Origin: Candidatus Pelagibacter sp.
Lineage (GTDB): Bacteria > Pseudomonadota > Alphaproteobacteria > Pelagibacterales > Pelagibacteraceae
Assembly: GCA_002692055.1 (NCBI GenBank)
Contig: NZJW01000015.1
Location: 91,089-141,728, forward strand
Direction: 5' to 3'
Length of the DNA stretch: 50,640 nucleotides
This document shows positions 46,204-50,640 of this stretch, in pieces. Both the position numbers and the translations under genes were made by a program. The notes beneath the pieces were generated by a model. That model saw nothing but the letters and a program-made list of their open reading frames with translations. It was not told where the DNA came from and searched no databases. Position 1 is the stretch's first letter; each line of letters starts with the position of its first letter.

Positions 46204-47643
46204 GTGGAAGATCGATTAAAAGAAGAATGCGGTATATTTGGTGTCTACAACCACCCTGAGGCCTCTGCATTAGTGGCCCTGGGTTTGCACGCCCTACAAC
46301 ATAGAGGACAGGAAGCATGTGGGATTAATTCTTTTGACGGGAAAAATTTTTACTTAGTTAAAAGAAGAGGTCTTGTAGGAGATAATTTTACTGATCCTAA
46401 AATAATAGAACAATTAAAAGGTCATACCGCAATTGGTCATAATAGATACTCTACAACAGGAGCCCCTTTAATAAGAAATATACAGCCTTTTTTTGCGGAT
46501 TTACATACTGGAGGGCTAGGTATAGCTCATAATGGAAATTTAACCAACGCTATTAGCATACGTGAGAAAATGGTTAAAGATGGCGCGATTTTTCAAACAA
46601 CTTCTGATACAGAAACTCTTGTACAACTTATAGCAAAATCAAAAAGGATAAAAACAATAGATAAGATTATTGACGCAATATTTCAAGTACATGGTGGATA
46701 TGCATTAGCAATCATGACTAACAAAAAGCTTGTAGGAGTAAGGGATCCTTATGGTATAAGACCCTTAATATTAGGTAAGCTTAAAAATTCATTTATTTTA
46801 TCGTCTGAAACTTGCGCTCTAGATATTATCGGTGCTGAATTTGTTAGAGAAATTGAGAACGGTGAAATGATAGTAATCGATAAAAACGGAATTGAAAGCA
46901 TTAAACCATTTCCAAAAGTTAAACAAAGGCCTTGTGTTTTTGAATATGTTTATTTTTCAAGACCAGATAGTATTGTCGGTGGAAAAGCTGTTCACGAATA
47001 TAGAAAAAGGTTGGGCGAACAGCTTGCTAAAGAAATTAAAATTGACGCTGATATGGTTTCTGCAGTACCGGATTCTGGCATTCCGGCTGCAATTGGGTAC
47101 TCAAATGAAGCTGGCATACCTTTTGACATGGGTATAATACGAAATCATTATGTTGGACGTACTTTTATAGAACCTACGCAACAAATTAGGCAACTAGGTG
47201 TAAAACTTAAACATAATCCAAATAAAGAAATTATAAAAAATAAAAAACTCATTTTAGTTGATGACTCGATAGTTCGTGGAACAACCTCAAAAAAAATAGT
47301 CGATATGCTTTACAATGCAGGAGCAAAAGAAATTCATTTATGCATTTCTAGTCCGCCAATTAAATATCCAGATTATTATGGTATTGACACACCAAATGTT
47401 AAGGATTTAATTGCTGCAAATCATTCTATTGAAGAGATAAAAAAAATTATTGGGGTAGATACACTTCAATTTTTAAGTATTGATGGATTATATAGAGCAT
47501 TAGGATTTGGAAAAAGAGATAATCAAAATCCACAATTTACAGATCACTGTTTTACTGGTGATTATCCTGTTCGACCGGTAGATCAATTAAATCAATTTGA
47601 AAAAAATAATCAATTATCTTTACTAAGCAATGTTAGATTATAA
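46204..47643 (+). CDS. purF: Amidophosphoribosyltransferase
   Basis: PurF (479 residues) makes phosphoribosylamine from PRPP and glutamine, the committed purine step. The start is a GTG; a short propeptide VEDRLKEE precedes CGIFGVYNHPEAS, whose Cys becomes the N-terminal nucleophile of the glutaminase domain after processing. LQHRGQEACGI, GHNRYSTTG and GIAHNGNLTN follow, then the PRPP loop ILVDDSIVRGTTSKKIV. It is 51 bases after cvpA and convergent with der, two bases apart. Confidence 0.96.
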   Translation: MEDRLKEECGIFGVYNHPEASALVALGLHALQHRGQEACGINSFDGKNFYLVKRRGLVGDNFTDPKIIEQLKGHTAIGHNRYSTTGAPLIRNIQPFFADLHTGGLGIAHNGNLTNAISIREKMVKDGAIFQTTSDTETLVQLIAKSKRIKTIDKIIDAIFQVHGGYALAIMTNKKLVGVRDPYGIRPLILGKLKNSFILSSETCALDIIGAEFVREIENGEMIVIDKNGIESIKPFPKVKQRPCVFEYVYFSRPDSIVGGKAVHEYRKRLGEQLAKEIKIDADMVSAVPDSGIPAAIGYSNEAGIPFDMGIIRNHYVGRTFIEPTQQIRQLGVKLKHNPNKEIIKNKKLILVDDSIVRGTTSKKIVDMLYNAGAKEIHLCISSPPIKYPDYYGIDTPNVKDLIAANHSIEEIKKIIGVDTLQFLSIDGLYRALGFGKRDNQNPQFTDHCFTGDYPVRPVDQLNQFEKNNQLSLLSNVRL

Positions 47644-47645
47644 TT

Positions 47646-48455
47646 TTATGAATAAGGGTTTTTATTATTTATAAATTTTATGATACTAATTTGATTATAT
47701 ATTTTTAATTGTATTAAAACTTGTTTAACAAAAAAATTTTTATAATCTTTACTAAGTGAAGTAAGTCTATTTCCAAAAGCCTTAAATATTATTGGTTTAG
47801 AGTTTACTTGACGTAAAAATTTTATTGTAGGTCTACTTCTTTTATTAAATACCGGTTGATGTTTGGAAATAATATTTTTTAAAACAAGATTAGTGTCCTT
47901 ATTTTTAATTAATTTTTTCGAATTTATATAAATATCATATAACTTTTTTAATAAAAAATCTCTTTTGATATTTTTTAAAGCTGAAATAAAGATAGGTTTT
48001 AAAAGTATATTCGGAAAATTTTTTTCAAAAAAAAATTTAAAATACTCTTCTTTTTTTTTTAAATTTTCTTTTATTAAATCAGTTTTGTTTACAATAACAA
48101 TTATATTTTTAAGTTTATTTAATATTAACCTAAATAACTGCTTATCATTTTTTGTAATCTCATCACTACCATCTAAAATAAAAAGAACTACATCGGATAT
48201 ATTTAGTTTTTTTAATGTTTCTATATTTATTAATTTTTGTTTATATTTATAAGATTTAGATTTTTTTTTTAATCCCCCTAAATCTATTAGATTAATTTTA
48301 AGATCTTTAAATTCTTTAGATAATTCTATTGGGTAAATTGTTGTACCTGAAATTTCACTTACTTTGGAAATACTGCAGTCTGTAATTTTGTTAAAAATTG
48401 TAGATTTCCCAACGTTAGGTTTACCAATGATGCATACGTTTAAATTAGCTATCAT
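47646..48455 (-). CDS. der: Der/EngA-like GTPase with only one GTPase domain plus KH-like domain
   Basis: Der is a ribosome-assembly GTPase normally of 440-490 residues with two tandem G domains. This one has 269. The single G domain shows GKPNVGKS (11-18), GTT (37-39), DLGG (58-61, family DTAG), NKTD (123-126) and SAL (158-160). KLINIETLKKLNISDVVLFILDGSDEITKNDKQLFRLI resembles the second G domain of ordinary Der. The last 80 residues (ISKHQPVFNKRSRPTIKFLRQV, KPIIFKAFGN) match the Der KH-like domain. The ATG overlaps the bamB stop (TAATG), and upstream sequence is bamB, so the first G domain is not hidden in another frame here. Genomic position after bamB is the usual one for der. Confidence 0.82.
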   Translation of the reverse strand: MIANLNVCIIGKPNVGKSTIFNKITDCSISKVSEISGTTIYPIELSKEFKDLKINLIDLGGLKKKSKSYKYKQKLINIETLKKLNISDVVLFILDGSDEITKNDKQLFRLILNKLKNIIVIVNKTDLIKENLKKKEEYFKFFFEKNFPNILLKPIFISALKNIKRDFLLKKLYDIYINSKKLIKNKDTNLVLKNIISKHQPVFNKRSRPTIKFLRQVNSKPIIFKAFGNRLTSLSKDYKNFFVKQVLIQLKIYNQISIIKFINNKNPYS

Positions 48456-49712
48456 TAAAATTTAAGAATAGAGTTTTTTGTATTTATAAACAGGTTATTA
48501 TTATAAATAATCAAACTTTCATAGTTTTTTGAAACTCTCGTTTTAGAATATTTACTTAAATTGCTTTTATCTAATGAGAATTTAAAGCCCTTATTATCAA
48601 AAAGATAAATCCATTTATTTCCAATTATTAATTCTTTGAAAAAATTTTTACTATTTTTTTTATCAATAATTTCTAGTTTTTTATTTAACAATAATTTACC
48701 ATCAGATTTGTTCATGATGAAAACTCTGTTTTTCCACGTGTTAACAAGATATTTTCCAGTAATTGCAAACCTGTTCGTTGAATAAATGGGTACTGACCAT
48801 TTTATAAATCCTGATTTAATATCAATGGCATATGTATGACCGTAATTTGTTGATACAAAAATATTACCTTTTCTGTCAACTGTTATTGGACTAGACTTAA
48901 ACAAAAGAGGTGTATTTTCAAAATTACTAGTTTTAAAAATTAGTGACCATTTAATGTTATTTTTTTTAAATCTAAACAGTAAATTTCTGCATTATCGTTG
49001 GTAAACACTAGGTTATTATTGTATATCGCAATCTGGTAGGACTTGCTGTCCTTTAAGTCTTTAGAGGCAGTTTCAAAACTCCAATTCAAATTACCGTTCT
49101 TAGTACTGATGGAGTAAATTTTACTATTACTATTGATTAAAAATAAATTATTACTGTAAATTTTTAAATTAGATTTGAAGGGAACGCCAAAGTTTTTTTT
49201 CCATAATAAATTTAGATTTTCAATGTTAAAACAATGAATATTGCCGAGGTTATCAGAAATAAAAATATTATTTTTATAAGCAATTATTTCAAAATTAACG
49301 TTATAATTTTTATAGATTTTTCTTTTATATATTTTTTTATATTTTAAGGTTTTAAAATTTAAATCTAAAATAGTTACTTTTGATTTATTGTTTATAGTGA
49401 TAATTTTATTATTATAAATTATAAACTTATCAATACTTTTGGATATTGATTTTTTTTTTTGTATAAAGTAATCCCTGTAGGGTATATTAGGTTATTTTTG
49501 TTTTGATTACTTTGTGTCCAATCTTTATATGAATAATACTTGTTTTTACTTAATTTATTAATTTTATTAATATCTTTATTATTTAAATTTTTTTGTTGAA
49601 TTAATATTATTTTTTTTCCTTGATCGGTAAATGACTTAAGGTCAATTAAATTTTCTTTTTTTCCTCCGCATGCAATTAAAAATAAAAAAAAAATACTTAA
49701 AAATTTTTTCAT
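48455..49712 (-). pseudogene. bamB: BamB-like PQQ-repeat lipoprotein, two frameshifts in poly-A tracts (possibly functional)
   Basis: The track shows two separate ORFs, but they are ends of one gene. The N-terminus MKKFLSIFFLFLIACGG has a lipobox (LIAC). After LYKKK in a run of eleven A (49450-49460) the frame changes. The middle part, which I translated by hand, reads SISKSIDKFIIYNNKI, then ISDNLGNIHCFNIENLNLLWKKNFG, and ends in IYCLDLKK. A second change lies in a run of eight A (48960-48967), after which IKWSLIFKTSNFENTPLLFKSSPITVDRKGNIFVS continues to the stop. The repeated DLG/DxxxGxxxW blades are those of a BamB beta-propeller. One extra A at each site would give 419 residues, a normal length. 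It lies between yfgM and der as in many proteobacteria and would serve outer-membrane protein insertion. Confidence 0.85.
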
Positions 49713-50278
49713 TTAAAATTTCTTTGAACCTGTTTTGCTTTTTCAAATTGTTTTGATTTGATATAATAATCATATAGTAGTTTAGTTTTAATCAATTTAA
49801 ATTTTTCATTAGTTTTTCCTTTTCTAGAGAAGCTTAAAATCTCATTTTCTTTTATATTATCGAAATTCATAATCATGAATTTTATCTCTATCAATTCTTT
49901 AAACATATTGTTATCGAAATTTTGAGCGTCACTCAAAATTTTTAAAGCTTTTTCTTTATTGTTACTATTGAGATAATATTCAGCCAATTTATTTACCGCT
50001 AATAATCTTGCCGTATCATTACCTTTGTCTTTTAATAAATTTAAAATTTGAATACCTCTAATATCTTTATTGTTTAATAAAATATCTGCTTCAATATATT
50101 TTGAAATAAAATGTTCTTGTTTTTTATTTTGATAGAGAAAAAAAACTTGCAAAGATATTGGTAGTATTATGAGTATAAATATTATCAAAGAGAATATAAT
50201 TTTATTTTTTTTTAAAAAATTAAAAATCTTATCTTTTAACAATTCGTCATTTATTTGTGTTTCTAATTCATTTGACAT
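49709..50278 (-). CDS. YfgM-like single-pass membrane protein with TPR-like helices
   Basis: The protein has 189 residues: a short cytoplasmic N-terminus, one membrane segment (about 29-50, IIFSLIIFILIILPISLQVFFLY), then periplasmic helices with TPR character (LLAVNKLAEYYLNSNNKEKALKILSDAQ). This architecture and the position before bamB-der correspond to E. coli YfgM, a periplasmic chaperone-network partner of the SecYEG-PpiD translocon. Sequence similarity to YfgM is weak by eye, so the call rests mostly on architecture and synteny. The start codon follows the panB stop with no gap; the stop overlaps bamB by four bases. Confidence 0.75.
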   Translation of the reverse strand: MSNELETQINDELLKDKIFNFLKKNKIIFSLIIFILIILPISLQVFFLYQNKKQEHFISKYIEADILLNNKDIRGIQILNLLKDKGNDTARLLAVNKLAEYYLNSNNKEKALKILSDAQNFDNNMFKELIEIKFMIMNFDNIKENEILSFSRKGKTNEKFKLIKTKLLYDYYIKSKQFEKAKQVQRNFK

Positions 50279-50640
50279 TTAATTATAAATATTTTTTTTT
50301 TCTGGAAATTTTTTATTTCTTACATCCATAGAATACCGTTTTACAGCTTTTTTTATACAACTCCTTAAATTTGAATATTTTTTTACAAATTTTGGTACTT
50401 TTTTAAACATTCCAAGCATGTCCTCTAATACTAAAATTTGGCCATCACACTCATCAGATGCCCCAATACCAATGATGGGTATTTTAGCGTACTTCATGAC
50501 TTCTTTTGCAGTTTGGTATTTAACAGCCTCAAGAACAATTGAAAAAACACCACTTTCCTGAATACTTTTTAAATCATTAATAATTTTATTTTTTTCAAAT
50601 AAGTTTTTTCCCTTAATTTTGTAATCCTTTTTTTGCCTAA
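50279..50640 (-). CDS. panB: 3-methyl-2-oxobutanoate hydroxymethyltransferase, partial (runs off right edge)
   Basis: Only the C-terminal 120 residues are in the window. The frame is open to the edge, so the track's ATG at 50497 is internal. Readable parts are YKIKGKNLFEKNKIINDLKSIQESGVFSIVLEAV, then IPIIGIGASDECDGQILVLEDMLGMF and PKFVKKYSNLRSCIKKAVKRY, the PanB C-terminal signature. PanB makes ketopantoate for pantothenate and coenzyme A. The catalytic Glu of the family lies in the VLEAV stretch. Its stop is immediately followed by the yfgM-like start. Confidence 0.93.
   Translation of the reverse strand, partial: RQKKDYKIKGKNLFEKNKIINDLKSIQESGVFSIVLEAVKYQTAKEVMKYAKIPIIGIGASDECDGQILVLEDMLGMFKKVPKFVKKYSNLRSCIKKAVKRYSMDVRNKKFPEKKNIYN

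Noticed and set aside
1-50640. tRNA or rRNA genes, CRISPR arrays, insertion sequences, prophage or toxin-antitoxin genes
   Set aside because: No cloverleaf, regularly spaced repeat, transposase or phage motif was seen on reading both strands; almost all bases are taken by housekeeping genes. A tRNAscan or repeat search was not possible.

Overview
The window looks like a piece of the chromosome of a streamlined, very AT-rich marine alphaproteobacterium, most likely SAR11/Pelagibacterales. This rests on the roughly 27-30% GC by eye, almost no intergenic space, shortened versions of many proteins, alphaproteobacterial gene neighbourhoods (accC-accB-aroQ beside NDUFA12-DUF2155; mrcA-prfB beside rne; fabD-fabG-acpP-gmk-rsmA-pdxA-surA-lptD-lptG-lptF; rpsF-rpsR-rplI-dnaB-alr-cvpA-purF; yfgM-bamB-der) and a C-terminal fragment of the alphaproteobacterial B12-dependent ribonucleotide reductase. 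The taxonomic call is inference. I see no rRNA, tRNA, CRISPR array, insertion sequence or prophage gene. No gene-free stretch exceeds 300 bases: the two apparent gaps in the ORF track (12795-13034 and 48905-49418) are missing parts of prfB and bamB.

Layout. 1-5.1 kb: partial glmU (-), gph, the prpB-prpC pair of the 2-methylcitrate route with a DUF4174 gene, a secreted dienelactone-hydrolase-like protein and an EamA permease. 5.1-8.1 kb: class I ribonucleotide reductase nrdA-nrdB (-), ending in a strong intrinsic terminator that abuts the eamA start codon. 8.2-9.7 kb: a phosphomannomutase/phosphoglucomutase. 9.7-15.4 kb (-): mrcA, prfB and a YhdP/AsmA-like gene joined by TAATG junctions; prfB carries the classic +1 programmed frameshift. 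15.5-18.2 kb: RNase E/G without the zinc-link cysteines, and thiS-thiG. 18.3-23.9 kb: aroQ-accB-accC, DUF2155 and NDUFA12, a free-standing NrdJ C-terminal (TSCPD) protein, and aspS. 23.9-30.1 kb: rnd, hdaA, a DUF2066 gene, purM-purN, ndk and pepA. 30.1-36.8 kb: the LPS-transport genes lptF-lptG-lptD, a mini-SurA, pdxA-like and rsmA. 36.8-39.4 kb (-): fabD-fabG-acpP-gmk, with fabG split by a frameshift. 39.5-47.6 kb: rpsF-rpsR-rplI, dnaB, alr, an RND/MMPL-type exporter, cvpA and purF. 47.6-50.6 kb (-): partial panB, yfgM-like, a doubly frameshifted bamB, and a Der with a single GTPase domain.

How the genes fit together. The window is mostly housekeeping: envelope biogenesis (LptDFG, SurA, BamB, PBP1A, YhdP, GlmU, Alr), fatty-acid initiation (AccBC, FabD, FabG, AcpP), nucleotide metabolism (NrdAB, PurM, PurN, PurF, Ndk, Gmk) and translation/RNA (PrfB, RpsF/R, RplI, AspS, RsmA, Rne, Rnd, Der). 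Genes are packed by ATGA, TAATG or longer overlaps, implying translational coupling.

Most notable. (1) Three frameshifts, one in fabG and two in bamB, all lie in poly-A tracts that are one A short of the intact frame, while longer poly-A runs elsewhere are intact. This means either homopolymer sequencing error or polymerase slippage. (2) An orphan NrdJ C-terminal domain is encoded in a window that also encodes class I NrdAB. (3) Der, RNase E, SurA and PdxA are reduced or lack hallmark elements. (4) Divergent purM and the DUF2066 gene share one ATGCAT as both start codons. I found no convincing wholly new multi-gene system.
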